NCBI GenBank assembly: GCA_002943765.1
Contig: PQWQ01000005.1
Span: 496,001 to 560,000, forward strand
DNA from: Psoroptes ovis
Lineage: Eukaryota; Arthropoda; Arachnida; Sarcoptiformes; Psoroptidae
Length of the DNA stretch: 64,000 nucleotides
Direction: 5' to 3'
Positions 1 to 13,700 of the stretch are shown here, piece by piece. How positions within the stretch are numbered: the stretch's first letter is position 1; every line of letters begins with the position of its first letter. The notes below the pieces were generated by a model that was not told the origin of the DNA, did not search any database, and saw nothing but the letters and a program-made list of their open reading frames with translations. Position numbers and translations under genes: made by a program.

Positions 1-973
1 AGTTTGCACGAAAATTTTCCGTGCTGGATTTCTACCGAATTCACCGTGCCAATCATATCTCGATTTGTTTTGGAATCTTCCCATAACAAGTAGTGTTATC
101 AGCATGAAATTCCATTAAGTAAATTATTTTGAAATTCCTTCGCGAAAAATTCAGTGCGTTTCATGTCAAATTTTCGTGCCAAATATGTTTTACAATGATT
201 CAATGATATGATAAACTAATCATTTGAATGATTCAACTGAATTATCTGATGAGAATTTTTGAATTTTAACTGATTCAGTTTAATACTGATCGTATATTGA
301 GCTTCAATATCGAATTCAAATCCAGTTTCGAATCGATTCAAGATTTATTTTTGAATTTGAAAATCATTTATTTCAAGAGTTCATATAATTCTTCAACAAC
401 TAATCCAATGGTAATCCAATGAATTTCAATCATTTTTGCCATTGATTTGTGATAATTTTGCATTGAATTTATTCGTAATTCGTTTTGGATAAAACCAATT
501 TATTCATTCGAATGTGTTTCAAATTGTTTGTTTTATTATTATTATTATTACAAACATAAGTTTATTATTTCATAAGGTTGGAAATTACAAAAATTATCAT
601 CATCATTATAATCATCCATTTACCATTTGTTGTTTGATTGTAGATATTGCCTCATTGTATGAGCATGATGTACTCTTCACATGGTTCATTAATCTCGTTT
701 CGAATTTGTTATTTTTGTTTTTTGATACAATTTAAATCATTATGTGTGTGTTTCGAGTGCAATTTATTTGGCAAAGATTATAGTTTTTGAATGGTTCCGA
801 GCTGTTAACGATTGATATCGTATTACAAATGATTGGCGAATCGATGATGATGATGATGATGATGATGATTGTTACCTCGATGTGTTTATCTATGGTACTG
901 TTGTAAGATGCTCATTTGAATTCGGAATTCGGCAAAGATAATTTGCTTTTGTTACCCCTAAAGCTTCAATCAA
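1..973. other. AT-rich intergenic DNA downstream of the phytanoyl-CoA hydroxylase gene
   Basis: No gene is supported here. The only open frame (514-735) is low-complexity and has no recognisable domain. A short (GAT)n run lies at about 844-868. On the minus strand an AATAAA at 763-768 lies about 205 bp past the hydroxylase stop codon and could be its polyadenylation signal. Confidence 0.6.
763..768 (-). terminator. Possible polyadenylation signal of the phytanoyl-CoA hydroxylase gene
   Basis: AATAAA on the minus strand, about 205 bp downstream of the stop codon at 974-976. This hexamer is common by chance in AT-rich DNA, so the assignment is only positional. Confidence 0.35.
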
Positions 974-2347
974 TCAAATCGTTGCACCGATTCGATCTTC
1001 ACCACGAACCAATCTTGAACGTAAACGCCATAGGTCCTGCTCAAAAAAAAAGTTTTCCGAGAGTTTGTTCGTAATTTAAATGGATCAGATTCGATTTTCT
1101 TCGGTGAAAACGAAACTTACTTTGAATGTAATACGATCCTTATCACCGATAGAGTCTTGGCCCAAATAATTTCGTAAACGTTTATAGTAAACATCCATTA
1201 CTTCTTTGGCAATGTTTTCTTGCAATGTTCCAGTGATATCAATGAAATAACAATGTACAGATGATGCATAATGACATGATATTGCTTTACGATAACCGCT
1301 GGTACGATTTACACCTGAACCATGAATCAGCAATGGATGAAAAAATAGACAATCACCACGTTCCATTTCAATGTGTATACGTTGATCAAGAATTTGTTCA
1401 GTTTGTTTAATTCCATGATATAATTTATTGACACCACCCTTCGTCGAGATTATAGATTAAATTTATTAATGATTTATTGAAACATATTTATGATGATAAA
1501 TATTAGGTGGTTGTCCGAAAAGTTCATTCGGCTTAATCAATAATCAATAATAGAATTGTTCATGAAAATTGGCCAAAACTTTTCGGACAACCTCTAATAT
1601 GTGTAATAGCTTGTTTGACACTTACCTCCCATTCCGGGTAATCATGTTCTAAATATTCACCTCGATGTGTACCAGGTACAGCTGATAAGCAACCATTTTC
1701 TTTGGTTACTTTTTCCATCGCTGTCCAAGTGCCGACAATATAATCGGCCGGCCGTAGAGGGAAATAATGTAAATCTTGATGCAACGGATGACGTGATGAT
1801 TTCGTCCCTGTGTCTGGTGGTTTATTAATGAGCATTGAATGTATGGCCAGAATATTGGGACCACCAACAAATGCTTCAACATAATCAAGTATTAATGGAT
1901 GACAACAATAACCAAATAAGACATCATCAGCATATAGTTCTTGTATTTTATACAGTGTCCGCTCGGTTAATGTTTGTTTAGCTGTAGCCAATTCACGTTG
2001 CATTTGCAGCAAGGGATTTGGTTTAATTTTACCCGTGGCCAGATCATTGAATCTTTGCCTAAATCGAATTTATACGCGATTAGTAATATCAATCTATAAA
2101 CCAATCAATCGAAGACTTACAAATATCGATCAATGTCTTGATCATTAAATAGTTTACGAACAATTAAATATCCATTATCATCATAGAATTTTCGTTGCTC
2201 ATTTGTAAGGTTATTTTGGGCACCATTGGTGTATGTGAACGTGAAATTATCGGATGAAAGGGTTCGAAATTGAAACTTGTTGAAATTCAATGATAATTGC
2301 TTCAATGTGGTCAAATATCGCATCGGATTCATCTTAATCCAATGCAT
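974..2347 (-). CDS. PHYH: Phytanoyl-CoA dioxygenase (phytanoyl-CoA 2-hydroxylase), 4 exons
   Basis: Predicted peroxisomal Fe(II)/2-oxoglutarate oxygenase that 2-hydroxylates phytanoyl-CoA, the first step of alpha-oxidation of branched fatty acids. Exons on the minus strand are 2347-2121, 2058-1626, 1438-1121 and 1036-974; all introns have GT/AG borders and the joined frame gives 346 residues (human enzyme about 338). The iron ligands are visible: His169 and Asp171 in HPLHQDLHYFP and the distal His259 in HPLLIHGSG, with Arg270 in GYRKAISCHY as the expected 2-oxoglutarate contact. The C-terminus (DLWRLRSRLVRGE) matches the family end. Near the N-terminus RYLTTLKQL resembles a PTS2 peroxisomal signal, although Tyr in its second position is unusual. 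Three in-frame Met codons lie at residues 1, 6 and 9; I chose the first, and the PTS2-like segment is kept with any of them. Intron 2 (187 bp) contains a foldback element. Confidence 0.94.
1503..1598 (+). mobile_element. Mariner-like miniature foldback element, type 1, in hydroxylase intron 2
   Basis: Terminal inverted repeats TGTCCGAAAAGTT and AACTTTTCGGACA with a type 1 core. It makes up about half of the 187-bp intron. Slightly long, with two extra bases near each end. Confidence 0.85.
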
Positions 2348-2604
2348 TGATCGAGGTTTTTCAAAGGCTTACTCAGTGAAGACTAAGGCTTGTTTTGAGG
2401 GTACATTCGAACAGCTGTTCATCAGAGATACTTGCGCATCAAATGCTTGAATTCGATTGAAAGTGAAATGTGCTTGTTTTTATCGTCGATCATTGACTTT
2501 CACAATCAAAGCTCATTGACTTTATGACATTTGACTGAACTGAAATTAATTGAAATTAATTGAATTTCAATACTGATATTATGTGGGTACACATGGCTAT
2601 AATA

Positions 2605-2686
2605 TTGGGTTGTCCGAAAAGTTCATTCGGCTTAATCGAATAGAGTTGTTCATCAAAAATCGGCCAAAACTTTACGGACAATCTAA
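2605..2686 (+). mobile_element. Mariner-like miniature foldback element, type 1
   Basis: Left end TTGGGTTGTCCGAAAAGTT, right end ACTTTACGGACAATCTAA, type 1 core in forward orientation. Lies upstream of the hydroxylase gene. Confidence 0.85.
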
Positions 2687-2812
2687 TCGAATCAAAACAA
2701 ACATTCACCAAATGCATTTTCATATCAAAAATAATTCAATTTTATTCAAAATGATGAAAAAAAAGTTAAATAAAAAACAATTTTAGTGTAAAAAAGTAAA
2801 GATATCAAAATA

Positions 2813-2893
2813 TTGTTTGTCCGAAAAGTTTTTGCTGGTTATATCGTAGAAAAATCATTGTAAAATTGGCAAGAACTTTTCGGACAACCATAA
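2813..2893. mobile_element. Mariner-like miniature foldback element, type 2
   Basis: Left TTTGTCCGAAAAGTTTTTGC, right AAGAACTTTTCGGACAACC, near-palindromic core. It sits about 200 bp past the DRAM-like stop codon, so it may lie in that gene's 3' UTR. Confidence 0.85.
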
Positions 2894-3095
2894 TATATAT
2901 TTACTTTATGTCTGTGTATAATATATGAGTTTGTTTAATATCATTTATATTTACTTTTATATTTTCGTCAAATACCAAAGCTGGTTTGCATTTCAATTGA
3001 TTTGTGTGTGTTTGTTTATATAAAATTAATTTAAATCTTCGAATTTCGAATTCAAAATTTTCAAAATTTTTTAAAAATTCCAAGCTTTCGACCTT

Positions 3096-4116
3096 TTATC
3101 CAATCACACGAAATCGTCGACAAACACACAAGTAATAAAATGAAAACGCTACAATCATTAACCATTCGAAACCGGTACCAACACAGTGGACTATATATGA
3201 TTCTTGATCCGTATCAGGCCAATGCATACGAAACGTGTAATCGGTAAATTTTTCATCACCAACTTGTCGACGATTAACAATTTCACATACGACACAAACA
3301 ACAAATGATATTGATGATACAATCGTAATCAGCAGCATTGATAGTGGCCGTGATTCAATCGAAAATTCCCGATATAAAATCCGAGCTAAATGTGTTTGTA
3401 AACAAATGGCAATCAGTGAGCAAAGAAACATGAGTAATGCAAGCACTGAATGCAAGGTCAGGTATTCGGTCGTACGAACATTACCGACACCTATGGCAAA
3501 TAATGCGGTACCGATTTGAAACCAATATGCACGACGATTATACCGGTGTAAACGATTCAAGAATTGTTCATTTTTCATTAGCTTGCCAACATAATCCGTA
3601 TCGTTTAAATAGAATTTGATTTGTTTGTAACGGATCCATGCAATGATTAGCACTGGATTAAGGAATATATTTAAATTTTGATTAATTAATTCGAATTAAT
3701 CAAAAATCAATCAACAATCATCAATAACCCTTACCTAACAGGGCAATCAAATCAATAATACATGAAAATATGATGGCTGCCGGTGGTAAACCGCCTGAAT
3801 CACTTACATATGGTAACAGTGGATCAACAAGTTCATATTTAAGTGATAATAAATATGGTACAATAACGATTGCGATGAGCAATAAAAATAATAAAAATGG
3901 AAATATCCATAAATGTTGTTTGATCCATAAATAAACTTTACGATGTTTTTTCAAATGTGGCTGCTGGGCATCGGTAGGTACATCGGACTTGTCATTGACA
4001 TTATTGTTGGCGGCGATTTGCTGCTTCTCATCCAATTGATCATCATCGATCGTATTGTTATTGGTGATGATAAGGTTATTGTTATTGGTTGCTGCTGCTG
4101 CTCTTTCGACGTCCAT
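3096..4116 (-). CDS. DRAM/TMEM150-type (Frag1/DRAM/Sfk1 family) multi-pass membrane protein, 2 exons
   Basis: Exons 4116-3735 and 3652-3096 (minus) join across an 82-bp phase-1 GT/AG intron to give 312 residues. An Asn/Asp-rich N-terminal tail of about 60 residues precedes a basic stretch (KKHRK) and the first hydrophobic segment (about 69-92). Next comes the family signature DPLLPYVSDSGGLPPAA, then further hydrophobic segments, the last in EWLMIVAFSFYYLCV, giving about six spans. The short cytoplasmic end is RRFRVIG. In animals, DRAM1/DRAM2 act at lysosomal membranes in autophagy, while the related TMEM150 proteins act at the plasma membrane in phosphoinositide control; the sequence alone does not tell me which this is. 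The long acidic N-terminus is longer than in vertebrate members. The start is the first Met of the open frame. Confidence 0.85.
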
Positions 4117-6354
4117 CTTGGTAATTAATCGAGTTGAATTCGAATCAAATTAATTAAACTTGAATGCGTTCGAATCAAATTATTTTGAATTTTTCAAAGT
4201 TATTTTCTCTTGGTTTCTTTGGGTTGGTTTCGTTGATTGTTTGAACTGAATTTAAAACTAAACATTCGATTTTTTTGATTTCTTAATTTATGAATGGTTT
4301 CGATTCATTGCATTGATTGCACCAAATGAATTAATGAATAAATGAATGATTGACAAATAATGATCAATGATAATGAGCATCAACATGAGCAGCAATGGAA
4401 GATATTTTTTCAAAAAAAATATTTCAAGATTATACGCGTATGGCAATGTAATGTTTGAATATATAATTATCTCTTCATAAGTCTTATATTCACCAGAAAA
4501 ATTCGAATTCAAATCAAAGTAAACGATTAGTAATCGATATCACTGATTTCATTGTTCAATTACACACGCAAATACACATAAACACACTAACGTTCACGTA
4601 CATTGATTATAGCTTGTTTATAAGGTGGTGGTGATGATGATGGTGTTCAGATGTATGACCTTGAATAATAATCATCTAAGATGTTTTCACGATTAATTTG
4701 TCAAAAAAAAATCGTTTGATTTAATCGATTTATGATCATTGATCATTGGAAATTGATCATTGAAATTGAATCAAATCAAGGCACAAACACATGAAGATAA
4801 ACCAAATCGAAATATTAAGAAAAATATGTCAAAGAAATATTTTCATTGATTCATGATCAATTTACTTTGAATTTGAAACTAAAATCAATCGAATTGATTT
4901 CGGAATCGAATGTTGATCAATATGAATCAGTTGATATAAGAATCAGTTGATTTCTGTTGATTTTCTTGGTTGTTGATTGATTGATGTGGTTTCAATTTTG
5001 AAATTTTCAAATTGATTTGATTGTAAATGACATTGAATATGAAAAATAATGAAAACAACAAAAAACAAATGATTTTTTGATTTTAGGGTTCAAAGTTTCA
5101 AATATTTGAATTTAAATATTTTAATGGGGAAAACAATATTTGAATTTCATCAATTGATTTAAATCAAATCAAAATAAACAAAAATTTCAAAATTGATTGA
5201 TCAATATTATTATTGGAAAAATAATTCAAATTAATTGACTTTCAAATTGATTGATTGATTGTTTATTGTTGTTGTTTATGATTGATTTAATGTTGATTGA
5301 TTGATTGGTGATAAATTATCCGAATTCGAATCAATATTTAAATCAATAAAATATTTTCATCAAAATATTCAATGATTTTCAAATGAAATTACACCAGAAG
5401 AAAATCAAATATCGATTAAATCAAATTATTGATGATGATAATATATACAAGTAAGTGAAAATTAATATTTATTTGAAAAATATGAATAAATAAATAAACA
5501 AATATGAATAAATATTTATTTACAAAATTGTCAATTGTTATTTACAAGTGCACAAATACACACACACAAATAAACACATACAAATCAATCATATTCAAAA
5601 TCAAATATGATTTTCAAAATGATATTTTTAGTCACAAAAAAAAATTTCAAATTTTCAAAAATTTTGAAAATTATTTTCCAAATCTTGAAAATGATTTTCA
5701 AATCATAGAAATTTAAGGCCAATTTGATCACAAATATCAATACGTTATTGACTATCACAATGAAATTATATTTTTTCCATTCGTTTTTCTCTCAATTGTG
5801 AACGAACACAATTGTGAACGACATTGATTTTGATTTTTAAAAGTAACAATTCATTGAATAATAACAAAATTCAATGTGTTTACAAAGTTGTTCACATACA
5901 TTTTTATGAATGTATCCACCATTTGTATTGAAAATTTATGCATTAAAAATTAACCATTTGAGTGACAATGGTTCAATGCTGGTCGGCTTGCTTCAATCAT
6001 TCATTCATTTCATTTCATTCATTTATTTATTTATTTGAATTATTTAAAATTAATAATTTTCCAATTTTTGACTGAAATTAGAAATAATAATTATCATCGT
6101 TTCCTTTGTCCAATGTGTCTGTACATTTCAGGGACATTTGAAATTGAATTAAAATGAATAAAAAATGAATGAATTAATTAATTTTGAATTATTTAACATT
6201 GAATTTCATTGGAAATTTTCAATTTCAATGCAAACTATAGACTTTCAATGTATTGGCACATGTGTGTTTGTTTATGGATGCACACGCACAGAGATCTCCA
6301 TGTAAAACTCTGTGGCAACACTCTTTGGACACACACACATGGATATCCATGTAG
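4117..6354. other. Gene-poor AT-rich DNA upstream of the DRAM-like gene
   Basis: Runs of GATT/AATC-type sequence and short CA-rich tracts (about 4561-4590, 5555-5580). No open frame here has a recognisable domain or coding-like composition. The DRAM-like 5' UTR must begin in the first part. Confidence 0.55.
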
Positions 6355-6435
6355 TGGGGTTGTCCGAAAAGTTTTTGTCAATTTTCAAATGTTTTTTTTC
6401 AATCAGTAAATCGGCCAGAACTTCCAGGACAACCT
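6355..6435. mobile_element. Mariner-like miniature foldback element, degenerate
   Basis: Left GGTTGTCCGAAAAGTTTTTG, right CAGAACTTCCAGGACAACCTAA. Arms partly decayed on the right side. Confidence 0.75.
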
Positions 6436-6869
6436 AAAATATTTTTCCAATGCACCGAGATATGATTATTGATCAATGATTGATTGATTGATTGTACAAG
6501 CCGATAATACGACCAGAACACCAGAAATAATTGCATATTTCCATAGTTTGAATATCTCCGCTTGTCAGTCGATATTTTTGATTTTGATTCAATTCAATTT
6601 GATTCGATTTGATTTCCGAGAATGCAACAAGTGGTGTGGTTGCTGTGGCTATTGTTGCTGTTGTTGCTATAAATTGATATATCAATTTCGATTGATCACA
6701 TTGAATTCCGTTGTTGTTATTCCTTGTTCCTCATCGATTCGATTACAGATTGACAGATGTAAACACAGATATTCATTTCATTCATTCACATAATTTTAAA
6801 TCTTTTTATCAGATTTTTTGCCGATCGAAATGATTGATAAAAATTGAAATTCATTGATATACATTCGTA

Positions 6870-6952
6870 TTAGGCTGTCCCATAAGTTCTTGCCGTTTTA
6901 AAAAAATTTTTTTTTGATTAGAAAAACGTCTAGAACTTATGGGACAACCCAA
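6870..6952. mobile_element. Mariner-like miniature foldback element, type 3
   Basis: Arms TTAGGCTGTCCCATAAGTTC and GAACTTATGGGACAACCCAA. The arms differ from the main type but still pair with each other. Confidence 0.85.
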
Positions 6953-7481
6953 AGTACAAAACACAATATGATTTGTGGATATAGGAAATTGAATTTTCGA
7001 AATTTTACAAATTGATCAAGTTATCCATGATTTCTTCAAATTGATTGAAATTTTATCTAAGAAATTTGAAATGATTGAAATGAAATGAAATGATTTGCCG
7101 AAATGATTATTATTTCAAATTATTCAAAAAAAAAAACATTCATTCATTCATTTCATTACCATTGAATGAAATTATAAAAATAGAAATAATCAAAGGATGA
7201 AATCAAAGATGGAGAATCTAAATCTAAAGCCAAAATCACATTCACATTCAATTGAATGTGATTCAATGTGTGTTTCAATCAATTGAAACGGGTAAATCAA
7301 ACAATTGAAATTGAAATTCGAATCTTAATTTACATCTAAATCAATTCATAAATTAAATGTGTTTCTTACATTCAATTATTCATTCCTTACATTCATTCAT
7401 TCTGTTCAATTGATTTGTTCGTTTGAAAAATTATCATAAAATTTGCTCTGATCGAAGAAACAATTGTAATCATTCGAAATA

Positions 7482-7567
7482 TTAGATTGTTGTCCGAAAA
7501 GTTTTGTCGGATTTTCATGAACAACTCTATTGGTGATCGAGCGGAATAAACTTTTAGGACAACCTAA
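7482..7567 (-). mobile_element. Mariner-like miniature foldback element, type 1 reversed
   Basis: TTGTCCGAAAAGTTTTGTCG on the left, AACTTTTAGGACAACCTAA on the right, with CATGAACAACTCTATT in the core. Confidence 0.82.
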
Positions 7568-10500
7568 TATTTTGACAATATTTTTTCAATGATAATCATT
7601 TTATCGTCTTAATTAAAATTGAAAAATGCCGGAAAAAAAATTTTATTTTCTTGATTCGAATATTTCTATGATTACATTTATTTGTCATTGATTTTTTTGT
7701 TTCAATGACAAATCAAATTTCCAAATTTTTCCTTTGAAATTTTTTCCCATCGAAAATGTATTGTCAATGTATTGCGACACATTTAGATTGATTGATTATG
7801 TCTTTGGCCGCTTTCATTGTTGTCTTTGGCGTCTTATTGTTGTCACATACACACACACACACACAGCTTGCGCAATCTTCAAGCAGGTAAATCGAAATTT
7901 TTTCAAAATATTTTTTGAAGACATTTGCCTGTTGTGCAACGATAGACACACTTAGTACACTTAGTACAAGCGCTTCAAATGCATTAATGACTCGATTTAT
8001 TCCCGATTGAATCCACGATTGATTGACATTTTTCTCTCGATTAAATTTCGGAAGAAATTCTCCAGTCAATTTGGCAATTTGGTAATTTGGCAATCAATCG
8101 ATCTGTATATGTGTCAATATTATTATCCTTTACGGCGCTCCCCAAAACATCTTCAGTTAATTTTGGAATTCTTTCGGATTCGTTTGCCAGTGGATTGAGT
8201 CGAATCCACAAGGTTTTACCATCATTCACATCGATATTCTATGCGGCTAGCAGCAGAATATTCTACGGCTAGAAACAAATTCTCATCTCAAAATTCACCC
8301 ATGGAAATTCACTACAAAAATTCAAAATTCTGGCAAATGCTTTCAAGCAATCGCCGGTGAATGATTTGTGAAATTTTTTGAATTTTGAAATTTATTCGAA
8401 ATTCTACGAATATCCATTTAATTACAAGGAATTACATTGAATGAAATTACATATGGAATTGATCCATTCAATTCATCTATTCATTCATTGAGATTTACCT
8501 GTGAATTTAAAATATTTTGAAAAAAAAATTTCAATTAACATTTATTATGTGAAATGATCGAATGAATAAATGAATGATGGCTTCATATTTATTTGATGAT
8601 GAATAATGAATGAATGAATGTATGAATGAATAAATGTCATGTTTGATGAATCGAATTGAATTTGAATTTGATTTTCTTTGAATTTCGTTTAATTATTTAT
8701 TTACATTTATTTGTTTATTTACATTTATTCATCCTGCATCCAAAAAAATCATTGAATCATACAAAGAATCCACTATTTCTTCGTTGTTTATTTACTGTGT
8801 ATTTTGTTTGTGTGTCTGTTTGTTTCTCGGTGAATGAATTCAAGAATTTTCAAAAATTCTTCAAAGAAATTCTCCAGAATTTTTTCTGTGCATTTTGATT
8901 TAGTGTTCCCGAGAAATTTCTCTGAATTATTTTACCTGATCTCCATTAATGAATGAATTCCAGAATGTCAACCGAGAAGCCATCATACTTCGTAAAATCT
9001 TTGTGGAATAATTTGCCCATCGAAATAATAATGAAAAAAAACCCTTGAATTAATCGGACTCTTCATCAAACTGAATCAATTCAGAAATCTTCATTTGAAA
9101 AACTCCATTGAATAACACACAAAAGTGTCATCAAATGACTTTGAAATTCAAAGTTTTGAAATTTGAAAAAAAATTAATTTGAGCAACTTTTGGACTAATT
9201 ATTCAATTACGGTTGATTATTCAATGTGAATTCAATTCAATTATCTTCAAATACTTACCATAAATCCACTCGGGTAAGTCTGATTATTAATGTTTCAACA
9301 CAATTAAACCCATTCAACTTAGCCAAACATCTTTGGGACTCATTAGGTTGTCATCCTCGAAAACTAGTCCAATTACGCATTGAAATTAATTGAAATTTAT
9401 TCAATTCCAGTTGATTCGGTCGTTGCCCGAGAAATGATGATGTATTTGCTGATATTTCTGATCGCCCTAAGGCTCTGTTCGGTGATAATTTGATGGTCCA
9501 AGGGAATTTTCATTTTTCAAAAACAAAAAATTCCCAGCATTCGTAGAGTCCCTGTATTTTTTACCTCGTCTTAGGGTTTTATTCTTAGGAATTCATCGAA
9601 ACCATTCATCATTTTGTTTTGTTTCATTATTTTCCCAATGACAATCAACATTGACAAAGGCTTAGACCCTTCGTTGAATGTTGCTTTGCTGTTGCTTCAA
9701 TCTCATTAAACAAATAATGGCTTCAAGGGTTTCCATATTATTACATTGTGTTCTATGCATTCATTGTCTTCCATCCATTCATTGATCAAAGATAATGATA
9801 ATTTCATTTTGTGCAAAAGTCTCAGTGCAGTAGACGTTCATTCATTCATTCATTCCCTGGGTTCGGTGTATCATCCATGGGCCGAGGTATCATTCATTTA
9901 CACAGTGTAAATTTTACACTGAATCACATTGTCCATAGGAAATACATTGTTCCAAATAGGACGCTCCTATCCAGGGATTCACAAGAAATCTATGGACTAT
10001 TTTTTTTTCCCTCGAAATTTAATCTCTTCGTTAATTAAAAAACCATTTCGGATTCTTATTCGTAGATTCTTATTCTTCTTATTGTTCTGATTCTTATTCG
10101 AATAATTATCTGATGTTCACGGTAAATAATTGCATTATTTACTTTATTGAATTATTATCATTATTCCAAACAAATACCCACAGACCAAGCCGATGTCCTT
10201 CGATAATACCTTGGACTTCTCTGCTCTTAGACTCTGCTCGAACGCTTGGACCATAGATTCCTATGGATTTTCTATGAATTACCAGGACAAATAGGAAACA
10301 AACGAATCCATTTATTCATTTCATTAAAAACCATTTTGATTCATTTAAACCATTTTGATTCATTTATTCATTCATTCATTTATCTATTAATTCATTGATA
10401 TTGATCCAATGATTACGATCATCGAAATGATTGAAACGCAAAATTAGATGAAATTATCATGTCTCAATTGAATTCTATGAATTCATTTCTACTTTCATTT

Positions 10501-10648
10501 CTAGTTCCATTCGATGAATTCCATGAAAATTATCCATATTCTTTGGTACAATTTGGTACAATTCTTTAGGACAAAACCCTGAAAAAGAGACAATAAACCA
10601 TGATTCCATGATACAAATATATTCTTATTCTTTCGAAATAAAATGTAT
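7568..10648. other. AT-rich intergenic DNA
   Basis: No supported gene. Contains an (AC)n microsatellite at about 7848-7866 and many ATTCATT/GAATGAAT tracts. Overlapping short open frames on both strands at 8000-8270 have no recognisable domain and no splice context. Confidence 0.5.
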
Positions 10649-10729
10649 ATAGGTTGTCCGAAAAGTTTTTGCCGATTATATCATGGGAAAATGATTGGAA
10701 AATCGGTCGAAATTTTTCGGACAACCTAC
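10649..10729. mobile_element. Mariner-like miniature foldback element, type 2
   Basis: TAGGTTGTCCGAAAAGTTTT on the left, AATTTTTCGGACAACCTA on the right, near-palindromic core with TATATCATGGG. Confidence 0.85.
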
Positions 10730-13700
10730 ATACATATATTTTCTTTGATAAAATGAGTAAAAAAATTGGAAAAAATTGGAAATATATATTTCTCATGAGA
10801 ATATCTTTTCTTCTTCTATTTCGTTTCTATTTCCATTGTTTAAAAACAATATTGTTCATTTTCAATGTTTATTTATTTCTTATTTCTTCATTTATTTTTT
10901 TTTCCTTAAAATGAATGAATATAAATAAATTTATAAATGAAATGAATGAATGAAATGAAATGAAATGAAATGAAAATACAATTGTCAAATAAGTAGAAGA
11001 GGAGGAGGAGGAAAAAAAAATTTCGTTAATGTCATCAGTGATTGTGTGTTTCTTTCAAGCTTATGATGTCCGCTTGAACTTTTAGTTGATTAATGCTTGT
11101 GAACGCCGGGCGTTTTGCCATACCTATGAGTATGTTGACGTAGTACTACGTCAACTGGGCATAAATTAATCGTTTTTTACAGGACGTACCAATACGTCAT
11201 TTATAATGTTGAGTTATTTATCCAATCTCATGATACAAATATCATTATTATTTGTTATTCATTTATTCATTCATTTTCACTTGTCATTCGGTAATGATGA
11301 AATTTGAACCAATAACCATAACTATTTTCAAAAATAGAAAGAAAAATGAAGAGAATTTATTGAATTTTCAATTTTGAAAAAAAAAATGTTGAAAAAATGG
11401 GCCGCTTTACTGTCTTTAACCGTTTATTCACGTTATTATTTTTATGCTTGCTTCTTGCTTTGCCCGAATGTGAATCGGGCTATCGTCATAAACAATAATG
11501 AAAAGGCGACAGCTTTGATCATAAATTTTGAAAAAAATTCCGACCGTTAGCTGGCTCCAAGAAAAATTTTATTTTATAAATGAAGTCTTAACAATAATTT
11601 ATCATTTGGTGTTAAGCCAACTCTGCCTCCCTTTTAATAAGCGTTTAATAAAGGTGAAGCATCGTGAAAAAAAGAGGTGGTCGAAATGCACAATGCATGT
11701 CTTAAAGCAAGTGAAAGGGGGGAGTTGTTGAATGGCTAGTTTCGCAAAAAAAATTTTCCGAAAAGTCCGAAAAAAATTTAAATGAGAATTTATTGAATTT
11801 TCTCGCGATGAATTTTTACTTTCGAAAATAATCTTCCATTGAAAATTTTCGAAAACATTCTTACATTGAAAATTTATTGATAACAATATCCAAATATACG
11901 AATCTATTTTTCGATTTCTTTCCATTTTCATTTCAAAAAGAGATTAATTTTGTGTGCATAGTGCATATTGGCTACAACATAATATACTTATAAGATATAT
12001 TCATTCTTAATGTATGTATTTATGGTGACATTTTTTTTTTTTTTTTTCGATAGAAAAGTTTACCCGAAATCTACGATATTCCATAATATTATGTGATATT
12101 ATCATTATCACAGTTGATTATGTTTATTATAATAAGATAATAAACTTTTTTTTTTATTTTTCGAGAAACTCGATACATACATAATACAAATACATTAACA
12201 TATTTTATGCTTTATATTTTCTTCTTCTTGATAAATAAGTTTTGATTGTTGTTGATGATAATCTTTGATTGTTATTTATCGAAGAAAATTCGGGACGAAA
12301 AATCCTTGGACCATTGGGTCTTCGGGCCAATCGGGTCTTCGGACCAATGATTTATTTTAATAATGATACGAATTTGGCCATTCGGCTGATTTTCCAAAGA
12401 TTCACCAAAGATTTTCGATTTTTTTCGGCTTCAAACATGAATCAATTCAATCCATATTGAATTCAATTCATTCGATTGAATCAATCAATGATAATCAATC
12501 TATATGAGATGATATCTTGATTCGAGGCCTCGAACAGCTCGATTTTTCCCGAAGAATTCATTCGAAGAATGAGTTCATATAACGAACATTCATTCGATTG
12601 ATTCATCATTGAGGTTTATTGTAATTAATTTATTCATAAACAAACATTGCTGGGATTTGAATCTGTGTTCTTTGGCTGTTGTTTCTCACGTGATTCTGTG
12701 TTTGTACACAGAATTATTACAATAGACACATTGGATTGATTGATTATGCGAGTTTTGCTTAGGCTAAGAAATTATAATCGAAATTCTTGGATATTCCTTC
12801 AATATTCAATGATTCATTTACATTCATCATTTAATTTATTCATATTTGCCTTTGGCCATTTGAATTTGAATTTGAATGATGTGTTGTTTCTTTGATATGT
12901 TTCTATTCATTTTGTATTTTCAAACTATTAATCTCTTCAAGCAAACAAGCAAAATTCCGAGATTTTGGAAAATTCTGAGATTTTGAATTTGAATTTGATT
13001 TGATTCGAGATTTTCTCAAAGATTTCCCGAAAATTCCCGAGAATTTCGAATTAAGAAAACCACGGAATTCTAAATTTGAATAAGAATAAATTTTCCCGAG
13101 AAATTTCTTTGGAAAAACCATCCTCTCGGTCTCTGTTCTGTGTTCATTCTTATGTAATGTGTACTGATATATCGATATATCACACATCGCTAAATCAACA
13201 CCTGAGCATCATGTTTTTCGAGAAGATTTCGATGTGTCTTACAAGTCGATTGTCTACATCCAAAGTGCATCGATAGTCTTTGAGAAATCAAAAATCTTTC
13301 GACTTGTTTGTACCCGAAAAAATGTTTTCCAAGACTTTAAGAAAGCCTTGTTATTCAATTACATTGATTCAATGTGTATTCTACCAAAATCGAATCGAAT
13401 ATTTTTTGATTAATTCCATTTCGTTTGTATTTCATTTGTGTTTATTTGTTGCTGTGGCCCAGCAACAAACCAATAAATAAATAAACAAACATTCCATGTT
13501 AATAATCGTAAGATATCATCATCCAAAATAAGAAGAAGTGAATCAGTTCCAAAAGAAATTTAATTTAAATTCAATTGATTAAATCGAATCTTCTTTAAGA
13601 CATCTGAGCTACTGTTGTTGTTGAACTGAGCTAGAAATTCTTGAATCAGGAAGAAACCCTTGGATCCTAAGAAATTCTACGGGATTTATTCGGTTTTGAT

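Larger units (their letters stand above)
2348..3095. other. Intergenic DNA between the hydroxylase and DRAM-like genes
   Basis: Holds the hydroxylase 5' flank and the DRAM-like 3' flank. Apart from the two foldback elements listed separately I see only AT-rich sequence. Confidence 0.6.

Noticed and set aside
1085..2012. Possibility that the hydroxylase locus is three separate small genes.
   Set aside because: GT/AG borders join the pieces in frame into one protein of family length, with a fourth exon at 1036-974 completing the C-terminus.
8007..8272. Overlapping 60-odd residue frames on both strands.
   Set aside because: No domain, no shared codon pattern, and no splice partners; short frames of this size are frequent in this DNA.
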